DNA from: Burkholderia lata
GTDB taxonomy: Bacteria > Pseudomonadota > Gammaproteobacteria > Burkholderiales > Burkholderiaceae
DNA: 64,000 bases
Direction: 5' to 3'
Assembly: GCF_902499335.1 (NCBI RefSeq)
Contig: NZ_CABVQK010000002.1
Coordinates: 708,312 to 772,311, forward strand
In this document: positions 45,351 to 56,459 of the stretch, piece by piece
How positions within the stretch are numbered: position 1 is the first letter of the stretch
Layout: each line of letters begins with the position of its first letter
Translations under genes and position numbers: made by a program
Notes under the pieces: model-generated
What the model was told of the DNA's origin: nothing
Seen by the model: the letters and a program-made list of their open reading frames with translations, nothing else
Databases searched by the model: none

Positions 45351-47780
45351 TTAGCCGCGCAGGCGCGCACCGGCACGAGCCATCCGCTCGACCAGCGTCT
45401 GGATCGCCTGATCGACGACCTCATCCTGTAGCGTGCCAGCCGCGTCCTGCAGCGTCACGCGGAAGGCAAGGCTCTTCTCGTGCGCGGCAAGACCACCGGA
45501 AGTATTTGATTTTGCACGAAATTCGTCGAAGAGTACAACCTTCTGAACGAATCGGCAGGCCTCTTCGGCAAGCGCCTTCTTCATTTCGTCGAAAAGTGCC
45601 TGAACCTCGACCGCCTGATCGACGACAACGGCGATATCGCGACGAACCGGCGGGAATTTCGACACGTCGGTCGGCGCGGGCAGCGCACGCGCAATCAGCG
45701 CGTCCGCATCGACCTCGAACATCACGGGCGCGTGCGGCAGTTCGTACTTCTGCATCAGGCGCGGGTGCAGTTCGCCGATCCAGCCAACCGCACGGCCATC
45801 GACTTCGATGCGCGCGCTGCGGCCCGGATGGAGGGCCGGATGCTCTGCCTTCACGAAGCGCGCGGCCGCGGGCGCGAGCAGCGCCTCGAGATCGCCCTTC
45901 ACGTCGAAGAAATCGACCGCGCGGGTCGCCACGCCCCACTGCTCGTCGAGCGCCGGACCATAGGCAAGCGCGCCGACGCGCTTCGGCTGCACGTAGCCCT
46001 CGACCGTCAGCTCACCGGCCTTCGCCGCCGCATCGGTAAGGAACACGCGGCCAGCCTCGAACACGCGCACGCGATCCGCGCGGCGGTTCAGGTTGTGGCG
46101 CAGCACCGAAATCAGGCTGCCGAACAGCGTCGTGCGCATCACCGACAGCTGGCTCGCGATCGGGTTCAGCAGGCGGATCGGATGGTCGTTGCCCGCGAAA
46201 TCCTGCTCCCACTCCGCATCGACGAAGCTGAAGTTGACGGTTTCCGCGTAGTCGCGCGCGGCAAGCGCGTGACGGATGTCGTGGATCGAGCGACGCGTCT
46301 CGTTGGTCGCGCGCATTTCGCTCGTCGCGACCGGCGGACGCGCCGGAATCTTTTCGAAGCCGTAGATACGCGCCACTTCCTCGATCAGGTCTTCCTCGAT
46401 CTCGATGTCGAAGCGATGCGACGGCGGCGTAACGAGGAACGCGTCGTCTTCACGTTCGAACGGCAGGCCGAGGCGCGTGAAGATGCTGGCGATCTCGTCG
46501 CCGCTGATCTGCACGCCGATGATGCGGTTCGCGCGCGACACGCGCATCTTCACCGGCGCGCGCTGCGGCAGGTTCACGGCCTGATCGTCGACCGGGCCCG
46601 CCTTGCCGCCGCAGATCTCGAGAATCAGTTGCGTGATGCGCTCGACGTGCTCGACGGTCGTCGCGTAATCGACGCCGCGCTCGAAGCGATGGGCCGCATC
46701 GGTCGAGAAGTTGTACTTGCGTGCACGGCCGCGGATGCTGTCCGGCCACCAGAACGCGGCTTCCAGGTAGATGTTGGTCGTATCGAGCGTAACGGCCGTG
46801 CTGTCGCCGCCCATGATGCCGGCCAGGCTTTCGACGTGCCGGTCGTCCGAAATCACGCCGACCGTTTCGTCGAGTTCGACGGTGTTGCCGTTGAGCAGCT
46901 TCAGCGATTCACCGCGCTTGCCCCAGCGCACCTCGATGCCGCCGTGGATCTTGTCGAGATCGAACACGTGCGACGGGCGGCCAAGCTCGAACATCACGTA
47001 GTTCGAGATGTCGACGAGTGCCGACACGCTGCGCTGGCCGGAACGCTCGAGGCGTTCGAGCATCCACTGCGGGGTCTTCGCATGCGCGTTCACGCCGCGG
47101 ATCACGCGACCCGAGAAGCGGCCGCACAGATCGGGGGCGGCAATGCGCACCGGCAGCGTCTCGTCGAGCTCGACGCGCACCGGGCGGATGTCGACCGGCG
47201 TCAGCGGCGCACCGGTGATCGCAGCCGTCTCGCGTGCGATGCCGAATACGGACAGGCAGTCGGCCTTGTTCGGCGTCAGCTTGATTTCGAAGATCGTGTC
47301 GTCGAGATTGAGCGTCTCGCGGATATCCTGGCCAACCGGCGTGTCTTCCGGCAGCACCAGCAGGCCGCTGTGATCCTCGGACAGCTTCAGCTCGCGCGCC
47401 GAGCACAGCATCCCCTGGCTCTCCACGCCGCGCAGCTTCGACAGCTTGATCGCGAACGGCTTGCCGCCCTCTTCTGCCGGCGGCAGTTCCGCGCCGACCA
47501 GCGCGACCGGTACCTTGATGCCGGGCGCGACGTTCGGTGCGCCGCAGACGATATTCAGCGTCGCGCCGGTGCCGGCGTCGACCTGGCAGACATTGAGCTT
47601 GTCCGCATCCGGATGCTTGACGACTTCGAGCACGCGGCCGACGACGATCTTCGACGTCGGCGGCGCAGCCTTGCTCAGCGATTCGACTTCGAGCCCCGCC
47701 ATCGTCAGCGCGTGCGACAGTTCGTCGGTCGTCAGCTGCGGGTCGACAAAGGTTCTCAACCAGGATTCAGGGAATTGCAT
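45351..47780 (-). CDS. pheT: Phenylalanine-tRNA ligase beta subunit
   Basis: An 809-residue subunit of the alpha2-beta2 synthetase that charges tRNA-Phe and edits Tyr. It has the tRNA-binding (EMAP-like) domain at residues 40-150 ([23 protein letters not shown]), the B3/B4 editing domain, the B5 domain, the synthetase-like core and a C-terminal FDX-ACB domain ([20 protein letters not shown]). Length matches the E. coli homologue closely. It begins 96 bases after pheS. Confidence 0.97.
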   Translation of the reverse strand: MQFPESWLRTFVDPQLTTDELSHALTMAGLEVESLSKAAPPTSKIVVGRVLEVVKHPDADKLNVCQVDAGTGATLNIVCGAPNVAPGIKVPVALVGAELPPAEEGGKPFAIKLSKLRGVESQGMLCSARELKLSEDHSGLLVLPEDTPVGQDIRETLNLDDTIFEIKLTPNKADCLSVFGIARETAAITGAPLTPVDIRPVRVELDETLPVRIAAPDLCGRFSGRVIRGVNAHAKTPQWMLERLERSGQRSVSALVDISNYVMFELGRPSHVFDLDKIHGGIEVRWGKRGESLKLLNGNTVELDETVGVISDDRHVESLAGIMGGDSTAVTLDTTNIYLEAAFWWPDSIRGRARKYNFSTDAAHRFERGVDYATTVEHVERITQLILEICGGKAGPVDDQAVNLPQRAPVKMRVSRANRIIGVQISGDEIASIFTRLGLPFEREDDAFLVTPPSHRFDIEIEEDLIEEVARIYGFEKIPARPPVATSEMRATNETRRSIHDIRHALAARDYAETVNFSFVDAEWEQDFAGNDHPIRLLNPIASQLSVMRTTLFGSLISVLRHNLNRRADRVRVFEAGRVFLTDAAAKAGELTVEGYVQPKRVGALAYGPALDEQWGVATRAVDFFDVKGDLEALLAPAAARFVKAEHPALHPGRSARIEVDGRAVGWIGELHPRLMQKYELPHAPVMFEVDADALIARALPAPTDVSKFPPVRRDIAVVVDQAVEVQALFDEMKKALAEEACRFVQKVVLFDEFRAKSNTSGGLAAHEKSLAFRVTLQDAAGTLQDEVVDQAIQTLVERMARAGARLRG

Positions 47781-47876
47781 GGATGTCTACGTTCGAAACA
47801 GGTTAGATCGACGCCCGGGCCCCGTCGGATCGTCCATCGGGGCGTGCTCGGGCACAGGTCGGCGCGGCGCGCGGCG

Positions 47877-48890
47877 TTACGCGAACTGGCGCAGGAAACG
47901 CAGGTCGTTCTCGAAGAACAGCCGGAGATCCTGGACACCGTAGCGCAGCATCGTCAAGCGCTCGAGGCCGCTGCCGAACGCAAAACCGATATAGCGCTCG
48001 GGATCGAGGCCCATGTTGCGAATCACGGTCGGATGCACCTGCCCCGAACCGGAGATCTCGAGCCACTTGCCGGCGTTCTTGCCTTGCTCGAACATCATGT
48101 CGATCTCGGCCGACGGTTCCGTGAACGGGAAATACGACGGACGGAAGCGCACGAGGATGTCGTCGCGCTCGAAGAATTTTTTCAGGAAGTCGGTATAGAC
48201 GCCCTTGAGATCGGCGAAGCTGATGTTCTCGTCGATCCACAGCCCCTCGACCTGATTGAACATCGGCGAGTGGGTCGCATCGCTGTCGACGCGATACGTG
48301 CGGCCCGGCGCGATCACCTTGATCGGCGGACGGTTCATGCGCGCGTAACGCACCTGCATCGGGCTCGTGTGTGTGCGCAGCAGCAGCTGGCGGCCGTCGG
48401 CATCCTTGCCTTCGACGTAGAAGGTATCCTGCATCGAACGCGCCGGATGGTTCTCCGGGCTGTTCAGCGACGTGAAGTTGTACCAGTCGGTCTCGATCTC
48501 GGGGCCGTCGGCCACATCGAAGCCGATCGAGCCGAAAATCTGTTCGACACGCTCCCACGTGCGCATCACCGGGTGCAGGCTGCCTGCACCGGCGCCACGG
48601 CCCGGCAACGTCACGTCGATCGCTTCGGCAGTGAGACGCTGATTCAGCAGCGCGTCGGCCAGTGCCTGACGGCGCGCGGTCAGCGCGGCTTCAACCTGCT
48701 GCTTCACGACGTTGATGCGTGCGCCTTCGGTCTTGCGTGCTTCGGGATCGAGCTTGCCGAGGCCCTTCAGCAACTCGGTCAGCGCACCCGACTTGCCGAG
48801 AAATCGTGCTTTCTCGTTTTCGAGCGTGGTGATGTCGGCAGCCTGTTCGAAGGACTGCTGCGCGTCGGCGACAATCTGGTCCAGATCCAT
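47877..48890 (-). CDS. pheS: Phenylalanine-tRNA ligase alpha subunit
   Basis: A 337-residue class II catalytic subunit. Motif 2 ([17 protein letters not shown]) and motif 3 ([17 protein letters not shown]) are intact, with the N-terminal coiled coil. The start at 48890 ([14 protein letters not shown]) aligns with family N-termini; two further ATG codons lie up to 4 codons upstream. The Ala-to-Gly site conferring p-chloro-phenylalanine sensitivity in other species appears as FAFGSGLE. A hairpin terminator lies upstream between it and rplT. Confidence 0.96.
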   Translation of the reverse strand: MDLDQIVADAQQSFEQAADITTLENEKARFLGKSGALTELLKGLGKLDPEARKTEGARINVVKQQVEAALTARRQALADALLNQRLTAEAIDVTLPGRGAGAGSLHPVMRTWERVEQIFGSIGFDVADGPEIETDWYNFTSLNSPENHPARSMQDTFYVEGKDADGRQLLLRTHTSPMQVRYARMNRPPIKVIAPGRTYRVDSDATHSPMFNQVEGLWIDENISFADLKGVYTDFLKKFFERDDILVRFRPSYFPFTEPSAEIDMMFEQGKNAGKWLEISGSGQVHPTVIRNMGLDPERYIGFAFGSGLERLTMLRYGVQDLRLFFENDLRFLRQFA

Positions 48891-48946
48891 AGATCCCATC
48901 ATTTCCAACGTCATTCGGTCTTGGCGAGCGAAATCGCCCACCAAAC

Positions 48947-48970
48947 AAAAAAGGGGCTCGGAAGAGCCCC
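48947..48970 (-). terminator. Terminator or attenuator between rplT and pheS
   Basis: GGGGCTC / GAGCCCC around a 4-base loop, with six U on the minus strand, 57 bases before pheS. It could reduce read-through from the thrS-infC-rpmI-rplT block into pheST. No Phe-rich leader peptide like E. coli pheM is seen in the 148-base gap. Confidence 0.8.
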
Positions 48971-49038
48971 GTTTTCGCTGCAGCGGCCGAGACTACCGGA
49001 ACATCGCTGCAACTAACCACGCAGTGCTAATTTCGCAA

Positions 49039-49398
49039 TTAGGCTGCAACGGCGGCTTTCACCTGCTTGACGATCGCAGCAAAAGCAGCCTTGTCGAACA
49101 CCGCCATGTCGGCCAGAACCTTACGGTCGAGTTCGATCGACGCCTTCTTCAGGCCGTTGATGAACACGCTGTAGGTCATGTCGTGCTGGCGAACTGCCGC
49201 GTTGATACGCGTGATCCACAGTGCGCGGAACACACGCTTCTTGTTGCGGCGATCGCGGTACGCGTACTGACCAGCACGCATCACCGCCTGCTTGGCGATG
49301 CGGTAGACGTTATTGCGGCGGCCGCGATAACCCTTGGCCAGGTTGATGATCTTCTTGTGGCGGGCCCGTGCGGTTACCCCACGTTTGACTCGAGGCAT
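49039..49398 (-). CDS. rplT: Ribosomal protein L20
   Basis: A 119-residue 50S assembly protein. It matches L20 along its whole length: [27 protein letters not shown] at the start, then [18 protein letters not shown] and the C-terminal [21 protein letters not shown]20 often represses its own operon by binding mRNA. Confidence 0.97.
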
Positions 49399-49427
49399 GT
49401 TTCTCTCCTTAGAGTATCAGTTAGGGG

Positions 49428-49625
49428 TTACGCGAACGGCAGCATCGCGCGGACGGAGTTCAGATCGGAATCATGAACTGCCGTTGCGCCGCGCAGGTGA
49501 CGCTTGTTCTTCGTGGTTTTCTTGGTCAGGATGTGACGCTTGAAGGCTTGACCGCGCTTGACGGTACCGCCCGGACGCACCACGAAGCGCTTTGCAGCAC
49601 TCTTCTTGGTCTTCATCTTAGGCAT
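49428..49625 (-). CDS. rpmI: Ribosomal protein L35
   Basis: A 65-residue 50S protein: [14 protein letters not shown], then [28 protein letters not shown]. The start at 49625 is the family start (MPKMKTKK). The frame is open three codons further up. It lies between infC and rplT. Confidence 0.97.
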
Positions 49626-49814
49626 GACGAACAACTCCAGTTTATTAGATGGCGATGGGTGTGCGGTTGGCTTGCGCCCTTGACCCGCCCTTCGAAACCC
49701 AGTCCACTTGTGTACGGCGAACCGCTTGCGCAGCCGCCGTCATTGCTGGCACGCCGCCCTGACCGGGCAACGCGCCGAACCACTGCGAACCTGCGCGCGA
49801 AGCGCGCGGGCCCG

Positions 49815-50339
49815 TTACTTCTTTTTCTTCGGCGAGAGCACCATGATCATCTGGCGCCCTTCCATCTTCGGCATCTGCTCGACCTGGCCGACTTCCTCGA
49901 GATCCGTGCGCAGACGCTCAAGCATCCGCATACCGATTTCCTGGTGAGCCATTTCGCGGCCGCGGAAACGCAACGTGATCTTCGTCTTGTCGCCTTCTTC
50001 GAGGAAGCGCACGAGATTGCGGAGCTTGACGTTGTAGTCACCGTCATCGGTACCCGGGCGGAACTTGACTTCCTTGACCTGGATGACCTTCTGCTTCAGC
50101 TTCGCTTCGTGCTGCTTCTTCGATTCCTGGTACTTGAACTTGCCGTAATCCATCAGACGGCAAACCGGGGGAACCGCTTGCGGCGCGATTTCCACCAGGT
50201 CAACATCCAGTTCTTCCGATTTACGGAAAGCATCAGCGAGTTTTACGATACCGAGCGGTTCGTTCTCGATCCCGACCAGACGCACTTCCGGCGCAGTGAT
50301 TTCACCGTTGATGCGGTGCGACGACTTATCAGTAGCGAT
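49815..50339 (-). CDS. infC: Translation initiation factor IF-3, with an ATC start codon
   Basis: A 174-residue factor that checks the start codon and prevents subunit joining. The N-domain reads [62 protein letters not shown], the C-domain [27 protein letters not shown]. The true start is the ATC at 50339, which yields [12 protein letters not shown], the normal IF-3 N-terminus, and sits 9 bases after AGAGG. The first standard start (GTG, 50285) would remove 18 conserved residues. Rare start codons are known for infC because IF-3 represses its own translation through them. Confidence 0.95.
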   Translation of the reverse strand: MATDKSSHRINGEITAPEVRLVGIENEPLGIVKLADAFRKSEELDVDLVEIAPQAVPPVCRLMDYGKFKYQESKKQHEAKLKQKVIQVKEVKFRPGTDDGDYNVKLRNLVRFLEEGDKTKITLRFRGREMAHQEIGMRMLERLRTDLEEVGQVEQMPKMEGRQMIMVLSPKKKK

Positions 50340-50388
50340 GTTACGTTTCCTCTAAAAATTAAAAAAACGAGCCGCGCTGCCAGGGCGG

Positions 50389-52296
50389 TTACTTGAACGA
50401 GCGCAGGTCTTCCTGCAGACGCTCAACGAAGGCTTCGACCGGCATCACGCCAAGATCGACGCCGCCACGGGCACGCACGGCTACCGTTTGCGCATCACGC
50501 TCCTTATCACCCACGACGAGGAGATAAGGCACCTTTTCCAGCGTGTGCTCGCGTATTTTATAGCTAATCTTCTCATTGCGCAAATCGGCCGCCACTCTAA
50601 CCCCTTGTTTTTGCAACGATTGGGCCAGAGATTGCGCATATTCGGCCTGACTTTCGGCGATATTGAGCACAACTGCCTGGAACGGCGCGAGCCAGGCCGG
50701 CATCGCACCAGCGTGGTGCTCGATCAAAATGCCGAGGAAACGCTCCATCGAACCGACGATCGCACGGTGCAGCATCACCGGACGGCGACGGCTGCTGTCA
50801 TCCGCGACATACTCGGCGCCGAGGCGCTCCGGCAGCACCATGTCGAGCTGCAGCGTGCCGCACTGCCACGAACGGCCGAGCGCATCCTTGATGTGGTACT
50901 CGATCTTCGGGCCGTAGAACGCGCCCTCACCCGGCAACTCTTCCCACGTGAGGCCGCAGGCCGTCAGCGCGTCGCGCAGGCCCTGCTCGGCGCGATCCCA
51001 CGTCTCGTCCGTACCCGCGCGTTGCTCCGGGCGCAGCGACAGCTTGATGTCGATGTGATCGAAACCGAAGTCCTTGTACACGCTCATTGCCAGCGTGTTG
51101 AACGCGATCGATTCCGAGATGAACTGGTCTTCCGTACAGAAGATGTGCGCATCGTCCTGTACGAAACCGCGCACGCGCATCAGGCCGTGCAGCGCGCCCG
51201 ATGCCTCGTTGCGGTGGCACGAACCGAATTCCGCATAACGCAGCGGCAGGTCGCGGTACGAGCGCAGGCCGTGCTTGAACACCTGGACGTGGCCCGGGCA
51301 GTTCATCGGCTTGATCGCGTAGTCGCGCTTCTCCGACTCCGTCGTGAACATGTTCTCGCGGTAGTTCTGCCAGTGGCCCGACGCTTCCCACAGCGAGCGG
51401 TCCATGATCATCGGCGTCTTGATCTCGAGGTAGCCGGCTTCGTTCACGCGGCGGCGCATGTACTGCTCGACCTGCTGCCACAGCGCCCAGCCCTTCGGAT
51501 GCCAGAACACCATGCCCGGCGACTCTTCCTGCATGTGGAACAGGTCGAGCTGCTTGCCGAGCTTGCGGTGGTCGCGCTTTTCCGCTTCCTCGAGCATGTG
51601 CAGGTACTGATCCTGGTCTTCCTTCTTCGTCCAGGCCGTACCGTAGATGCGCTGCAACTGCTCGTTCTTCGAATCGCCGCGCCAGTAAGCGCCCGCGACC
51701 TTCATCAGCTTGAAGACCTTCATCTTGCCGGTGGACGGCACGTGCGGGCCGCGGCACAGGTCGGTGAAGCCGCCATGCGAGTACAGCTTGATTTCGTCGC
51801 TTTGCGGAATCGACTCGATGATCTCGGCCTTGTACTTCTCGCCGATGCTGCGGAAGTAGCCCGCCGCCTCGTCGCGCGACACGACGCGGCGCGTCACGGG
51901 CTCGTCCTTCTTCGCGAGCTCCTGCATGCGCTTTTCGATCTTTTCCAGATCTTCGGGCGTAAACGGACGGTTGTACGAGAAGTCGTAATAGAACCCGTTG
52001 TCGATCACCGGGCCGATCGTCACCTGCGCATCCGGATACAGATCCTTCACCGCATACGCGAGCAAGTGAGCGGTCGAGTGACGGATGATGTCGAGGCCGT
52101 CGGCATCCTTGTCCGTGATGATCGCGAGCGACGCGTCACGGTCGATCACGGCCGACGTATCGACGAGCTCGCCATCGATCTTGCCACCAAGCGCAGCCTT
52201 CGCAAGGCCGGGACCGATCGAGGCTGCAACCTCGGCAACTGTCACCGGATGCTCGTATTGTCGAACTGAGCCGTCAGGCAAGCGTATCGAAACCAT
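50389..52296 (-). CDS. thrS: Threonine-tRNA ligase
   Basis: A 635-residue class II synthetase. It has the N-terminal TGS and editing domains (with [19 protein letters not shown], the zinc/editing His-rich motif), the catalytic core with motif 2 ([22 protein letters not shown]) and motif 3 ([18 protein letters not shown]), and a C-terminal anticodon-binding domain. Cys in the core binds zinc in this family. It begins the thrS-infC-rpmI-rplT-pheS-pheT-ihfA block. Confidence 0.97.
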   Translation of the reverse strand: MVSIRLPDGSVRQYEHPVTVAEVAASIGPGLAKAALGGKIDGELVDTSAVIDRDASLAIITDKDADGLDIIRHSTAHLLAYAVKDLYPDAQVTIGPVIDNGFYYDFSYNRPFTPEDLEKIEKRMQELAKKDEPVTRRVVSRDEAAGYFRSIGEKYKAEIIESIPQSDEIKLYSHGGFTDLCRGPHVPSTGKMKVFKLMKVAGAYWRGDSKNEQLQRIYGTAWTKKEDQDQYLHMLEEAEKRDHRKLGKQLDLFHMQEESPGMVFWHPKGWALWQQVEQYMRRRVNEAGYLEIKTPMIMDRSLWEASGHWQNYRENMFTTESEKRDYAIKPMNCPGHVQVFKHGLRSYRDLPLRYAEFGSCHRNEASGALHGLMRVRGFVQDDAHIFCTEDQFISESIAFNTLAMSVYKDFGFDHIDIKLSLRPEQRAGTDETWDRAEQGLRDALTACGLTWEELPGEGAFYGPKIEYHIKDALGRSWQCGTLQLDMVLPERLGAEYVADDSSRRRPVMLHRAIVGSMERFLGILIEHHAGAMPAWLAPFQAVVLNIAESQAEYAQSLAQSLQKQGVRVAADLRNEKISYKIREHTLEKVPYLLVVGDKERDAQTVAVRARGGVDLGVMPVEAFVERLQEDLRSFK

Positions 52297-52371
52297 AGCA
52301 ATCTCCGTGATGCCGACAGTGGGCGGCAGACCAGGTACGCGATTTAAGAATCACGCGGGAAAATTTCGCGA

Positions 52372-52407
52372 CAAAAAAAATGCGGCCCCGCTTTCGAGGG
52401 GCCGCAT
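52372..52407 (-). terminator. Terminator after tRNA-Val
   Basis: ATGCGGCCCC / GGGGCCGCAT around GCTTTCGA, and a run of eight A on the plus strand that gives U on the minus strand. It closes the tRNA-Val transcript upstream of thrS. Confidence 0.9.
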
Positions 52408-52575
52408 TCGATACTTCACTCAAACTGAAAGGGCGAAAGGGCGAAAGGGTTCCTCGACTAGCGTCGCTCCGAAAAAGTTTCGGTCAACGTTCGCGGTGTC
52501 ATAACCGTATTCGCCTTGTTCGCGTTGAGTTATTTGCTGCATCGAACACCCGGAGACCGGGCATTCTCAATTCGT

Positions 52576-52652
52576 TGGTAGGCTCGATTGGACTCGAACC
52601 AACGACCCCCACCATGTCAAGGTGGTGCTCTAACCAGCTGAGCTACGAGCCT
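52576..52652 (-). tRNA. tRNA-Val (anticodon GAC)
   Basis: A 77-nt cloverleaf with encoded CCA. The acceptor AGGCTCG pairs with CGAGCCT; the anticodon stem CCACC/GGTGG holds a TTGACAT loop with anticodon GAC, reading GUC/GUU valine codons. The T-arm carries GGTTCGAGTCC. Confidence 0.95.
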
Positions 52653-52739
52653 AGTGAAGCTAAGATTATATGGAGCCGTTACCCGCTTGGCAAGTATTTT
52701 TATGCGGTCGCAGCAAAATAACGGGGTTCGAGCCCCACA

Positions 52740-54974
52740 TCATGCCTTCCGCCCGGCCCGCACGACGCCCTGCACCTCGCCGAGCAGCGTGCACGCGCGC
52801 TGCACCTGCGCCGAGTTCGACACCTCGACCGTGAACTGCATGAATGCCGCGTTGCGGCGGCTCTGCGTCTTCACGCCCACCACGTTCATCTTCTCGCGCG
52901 CGAACACTTCGGAGATGTCGCGCAGCAACCCTTGCCGGTCGCTCGCCTCGATCATCAGGTCGACCGGATAGACGGACGCGCCGCGCCCGCCGAGCACGTC
53001 GGCCGACCAGGTCGTCTGCAGCACGCGTTCCGGCGCGCGCTCGACCATCCGGCGGAACGTCGGGCAATCGGTGCGGTGGATCGACATCCCCTTGCCGCGC
53101 GTGACGAAACCGCTGATCGGATCGGGCGGCGCCGGACGGCAGCAGCGCGCGAGCTGGGTCAGCAGCGCGTCGACCCCCACGACCAGCACGCCGGTCGACG
53201 CGCCGTGCGCGACGCTCGCGCCGCTGCTGCGCTTCTCGAAATCAGCAGGTGCTTCGGGCGTCGGTTCGGGCGGCGGCGCATCGGACAGCGCGTGCTCGAC
53301 ATTGCGCAGGCTGAACTCTTCCTTGCCCACGACCGAGAACAGATCCTCGGGCGACTTGAAGCCGAGCTTCGCGGCGAGGTTGTCCAGGTTGACCGACGTC
53401 TTGCCCTCGCGTTGCAGCGTCTTTTCGACGAGCGCGCGGCCATGCGCGACGTTTTCTTCCTGCTCGATCGAGTTGAACCACGCCCGCACTTTCTGGCGCG
53501 CGCGCGGGCTCTTCATATAGCCGAGCTGCAGGTTCAGCCAGTCGCGCGACGGCCCGCCCTCCTTCACCGCGACGATCTCGACCGTCTGGCCGTTTGCGAG
53601 CGGCGTGTTGAGCGGCACCATCGCGCCGTCGACGCGCGCGCCACGGCACCGATGGCCGAGTTCGCTGTGCAGGTGGTACGCGAAATCGACCGGCGTCGCG
53701 CCCTGCGGCAACGCGATCACGCGCGCCTGCGGCGTCAGCACGTAGATATGGTCGTCATCGAGCGACGTCTCGCGCAATTGCGCCCACGCCTTGTCGCCCG
53801 ACTTTTCCGCGCCGTCCTCGACGTCATCCTTCCACGCGAGCAGCTGGCGCAGCCATGCAATCTTCTCGTCGTACTTGTCGCTCGCCGAGAACTGGCCACC
53901 GTAGCCGCGCGCGCCGGCCTCCTTGTAGCGCCAGTGCGCAGCGACGCCGTACTCCGCGAAACGGTGCATCTCATGCGTACGGATCTGCACTTCGAACGCA
54001 CGGCCGTCATCGCCGATCACGACCGTATGCAGCGACTTGTAGCCGTTCGGCTTCGGCCGCGAGATGTAGTCGTCGAATTCCTTCGGCACCGGCTGCCACA
54101 GGTGGTGCACGATGCCGAGCACCGCATAGCAATCCTTGATGTCCGGCACGATCACGCGAAATGCGCGCACGTCGTACAGCTCGGAGAAATCGAGCTCCTT
54201 GCCGCGCATCTTGCGCCAGATGCTGTAGATATGCTTCGGCCGGCCGCTCACATCGGCCTGGATGTGCGCGTCCGCCAGCTCTTGCTGCAACCGGTCGATC
54301 GCCTGCGTGACGTACGCTTCGCGCTCGATGCGCTTCTCGTCGAGCAGCTTCGCGATCCGCTTGTAGGTGACGGGATCCTCGAAGCGGAACGCGAGATCCT
54401 CGAGTTCCCACTTCAGTTGCCAGATACCGAGACGGTTCGCGAGCGGCGCATAGATCTCGAGCGTCTCGCGCGCGACGTCGGGCGGCGGGTCGATCTTCGC
54501 GGCCGCGTAATAGCGCAGCGACTGCAAGCGCGATGCGAGCCGGATCAGCACCACGCGGATGTCTTGCGCGAACGCAAGCAGCATCTTGCGCAGCGCCTCG
54601 ATCTGCGTGCGCCGCTCTTCCGCCGCGTCGCGCCCAGCGTCGGGTACCGCGTTCTGCGCGGCACGCAGGCTGACGGTACCGAGCCGCAACAGCTTGCGCA
54701 CGTCGGACACGAGCCGTGCCACTTCGTCGCCGAAACGCTCGGTGAGTTCACGCTCGGGGTCGCTCAGGTGCGGCGTCAGCACGAACAGCGCGGCTGCCTG
54801 CATCGCGTGCGGATCGACGTTCAGCGTGCGCATGATCGACGCCGTGCCCGCCGAGTGATCGGCGAGCAGTTCGCCCGACGACAGGCGCACGTCACCGGCC
54901 CGCTCGCGCACGAACGCGAGCACGTCGTCGAACGACGGCGCCGCGACGGGGGATGCGGAAACGGACTCGGTCAT
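52740..54974 (-). CDS. relA: GTP pyrophosphokinase RelA
   Basis: A 744-residue RelA/SpoT homologue that makes (p)ppGpp on stalled ribosomes. The HD hydrolase domain is degenerate: where SpoT has HDxxED, this reads ALFVLTP, so the protein is a monofunctional synthetase. The synthetase domain is intact (IYSIWRKMRGKELDFSELYDVRAFRVIV, RPKPNGYKSLHTVV). The TGS domain (ALPQGATPVDFAYHLHSELG), zinc-finger/helical region with CC near residue 615, and the C-terminal ACT domain follow. An upstream RidA gene starts 40 bases before it. Confidence 0.95.
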   Translation of the reverse strand: MTESVSASPVAAPSFDDVLAFVRERAGDVRLSSGELLADHSAGTASIMRTLNVDPHAMQAAALFVLTPHLSDPERELTERFGDEVARLVSDVRKLLRLGTVSLRAAQNAVPDAGRDAAEERRTQIEALRKMLLAFAQDIRVVLIRLASRLQSLRYYAAAKIDPPPDVARETLEIYAPLANRLGIWQLKWELEDLAFRFEDPVTYKRIAKLLDEKRIEREAYVTQAIDRLQQELADAHIQADVSGRPKHIYSIWRKMRGKELDFSELYDVRAFRVIVPDIKDCYAVLGIVHHLWQPVPKEFDDYISRPKPNGYKSLHTVVIGDDGRAFEVQIRTHEMHRFAEYGVAAHWRYKEAGARGYGGQFSASDKYDEKIAWLRQLLAWKDDVEDGAEKSGDKAWAQLRETSLDDDHIYVLTPQARVIALPQGATPVDFAYHLHSELGHRCRGARVDGAMVPLNTPLANGQTVEIVAVKEGGPSRDWLNLQLGYMKSPRARQKVRAWFNSIEQEENVAHGRALVEKTLQREGKTSVNLDNLAAKLGFKSPEDLFSVVGKEEFSLRNVEHALSDAPPPEPTPEAPADFEKRSSGASVAHGASTGVLVVGVDALLTQLARCCRPAPPDPISGFVTRGKGMSIHRTDCPTFRRMVERAPERVLQTTWSADVLGGRGASVYPVDLMIEASDRQGLLRDISEVFAREKMNVVGVKTQSRRNAAFMQFTVEVSNSAQVQRACTLLGEVQGVVRAGRKA

Positions 54975-55013
54975 TGCTCGGCCTGGCGTATTGCGATCAT
55001 CGTCGGGCTATGT

Positions 55014-55367
55014 TCAGCTCCGCTGCGCGGCGACGACCACGATTTCGACGAGCAGCGCGGGATCCGCGAGCTTCGCTTCGACGGTCGCACGCGGCGGCGT
55101 GTTGCCCTGCGCGACCCACGCATCCCACTCCGCATTCATGCCTTCGAAGTTCGCCAGATCCGAGATGTAGATCTGCACCGACAGCAGATGTGCCTTGTCG
55201 CTGTTCGCTTCGGCGAGCAGGCGGTCGATGTGGCCGAGCACTTCGCGCGTCTGGCCGTTGATGTCCTGCGTGGTGTCTTCGGCGATCTGGCCGGCCAGAT
55301 ACACGGTACCGTTGTGGATCGCGGTTTCGGAGAGACGGGCCCCGACGTGGTGACGAATGACTGCCAT
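55014..55367 (-). CDS. RidA-family protein
   Basis: A 117-residue protein of the RidA/YjgF family, which in its archetype hydrolyses reactive enamine/imine intermediates made by PLP enzymes. Family blocks LAGQIAEDTTQDINGQTREVLGHIDRLLAEANSDKAHLLSVQIYISDL and PPRATVEAKLADPALLVEI are present, including the catalytic-arginine region of RidA (PPRATVEA). It probably shares a transcript with relA. Confidence 0.92.
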   Translation of the reverse strand: MAVIRHHVGARLSETAIHNGTVYLAGQIAEDTTQDINGQTREVLGHIDRLLAEANSDKAHLLSVQIYISDLANFEGMNAEWDAWVAQGNTPPRATVEAKLADPALLVEIVVVAAQRS

Positions 55368-55447
55368 GGAATGTTCCGGTCGTGAGTGAATGGAGATTCG
55401 GGCGACGACACGGCCCGCGTGCCGCCGAACCGCATATTATGACGCGT

Positions 55448-56353
55448 TTATGCGCCGCCTTCGACGAAAAACCGCCGCGCGAGCGCAATCTGGCTGGCGT
55501 CGATGAACGCCGGCGCGTGGCCCGCCCCCGGAATCTCGGCGTGCGTCACGTGCCGGCCGCGACGCACCATGTCGGCCACCGTCTCGCGCGACAGCAGGTC
55601 GGACGTCTCGCCACGCACGACGAGCAGCGATGCGTCCGTCGTCTCGATGGCGCGCCACAGCGCGGCCTCGCCGAGCGCCGCCAGTTCGGGCGTCGTCGCC
55701 TTGAACGGTTCGGCGATGCGCGGATCGTAGCGGATCGTCCAGCCACCTTCGGGCAGCTCGCGCAGCAGCGGCCCGTTGATCTCGCGCCACTCGTCGGCGC
55801 TCAGCGCACCGAACGGCAGCGACAGCGACGTCAGGTAGTCGATGCCCTCCTGCTCGGTCGCAAAGCGCGGCTGCACGCCGAGATATTCGCCGATGCGCGT
55901 CAGCGAATCGGGTTCGATGCGCGGGCCGACGTCGTTGACGATCATCCGGCTCAGCGGCGAACCGGGCAGCCCCGCGAACGCCATGCCGATCAGCCCGCCC
56001 ATCGACGTGCCGAACCAGTCGACCGATTCGACGTCGATCCGCGCGATCAGCGTCACCATGTCGGCCACGTACTGCGGAATCGCATAGAGCCGCGGATCGG
56101 CCAGCCAGTCCGACTGGCCGCGCCCGACGACATCGGGACAGACGACGCGATACGTATCGGACAGCGCAGCGGCAAGCCGGTCGAAATCGCGCCCGGAACG
56201 GGTCAGGCCATGCACGCAGACCAGCACGCGCGGGTTGGCGGGATCGCCCCATTCGGTATAGGCGACGTGGTGAAGGCCGGCCGCGCTCGCGCACTGCACG
56301 CGCCGCTGGCGAGGGATCGAGGAATTCACGGAAGAAGTGGGCATCGGAGGCAT
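55448..56353 (-). CDS. Alpha/beta hydrolase
   Basis: A 301-residue alpha/beta-hydrolase. The oxyanion strand reads VLVCVHGLTRSGRDF, the nucleophile elbow WFGTSMGGLIGM carries Ser, Asp is likely in the DVGPRI or VRGETSD regions, and the C-terminal His is in AGHAPAF. A start at 56353 was preferred, as a CAGG site precedes it; a second Met lies three codons later. The family is close to esterase/lactonase/meta-cleavage hydrolases, but the substrate is not evident. It stands alone upstream of ridA with a 80-base gap. Confidence 0.88.
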   Translation of the reverse strand: MPPMPTSSVNSSIPRQRRVQCASAAGLHHVAYTEWGDPANPRVLVCVHGLTRSGRDFDRLAAALSDTYRVVCPDVVGRGQSDWLADPRLYAIPQYVADMVTLIARIDVESVDWFGTSMGGLIGMAFAGLPGSPLSRMIVNDVGPRIEPDSLTRIGEYLGVQPRFATEQEGIDYLTSLSLPFGALSADEWREINGPLLRELPEGGWTIRYDPRIAEPFKATTPELAALGEAALWRAIETTDASLLVVRGETSDLLSRETVADMVRRGRHVTHAEIPGAGHAPAFIDASQIALARRFFVEGGA

Positions 56354-56459
56354 CCTGTCGAACGGTGCGGTGCGACGCGATGACGTGCGCCGGCCCGGCC
56401 CGAAGGATGGGCGGGGACGCAACTGATTGTAAACCCGTTCCGGATCACGAGTCGGTTCA

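Noticed and set aside
45732..49016. A plus-strand open frame of about 1,090 codons opposite pheT and pheS
   Set aside because: The minus strand encodes intact PheT and PheS; the plus-strand frame is the usual GC-rich shadow and resembles no protein.
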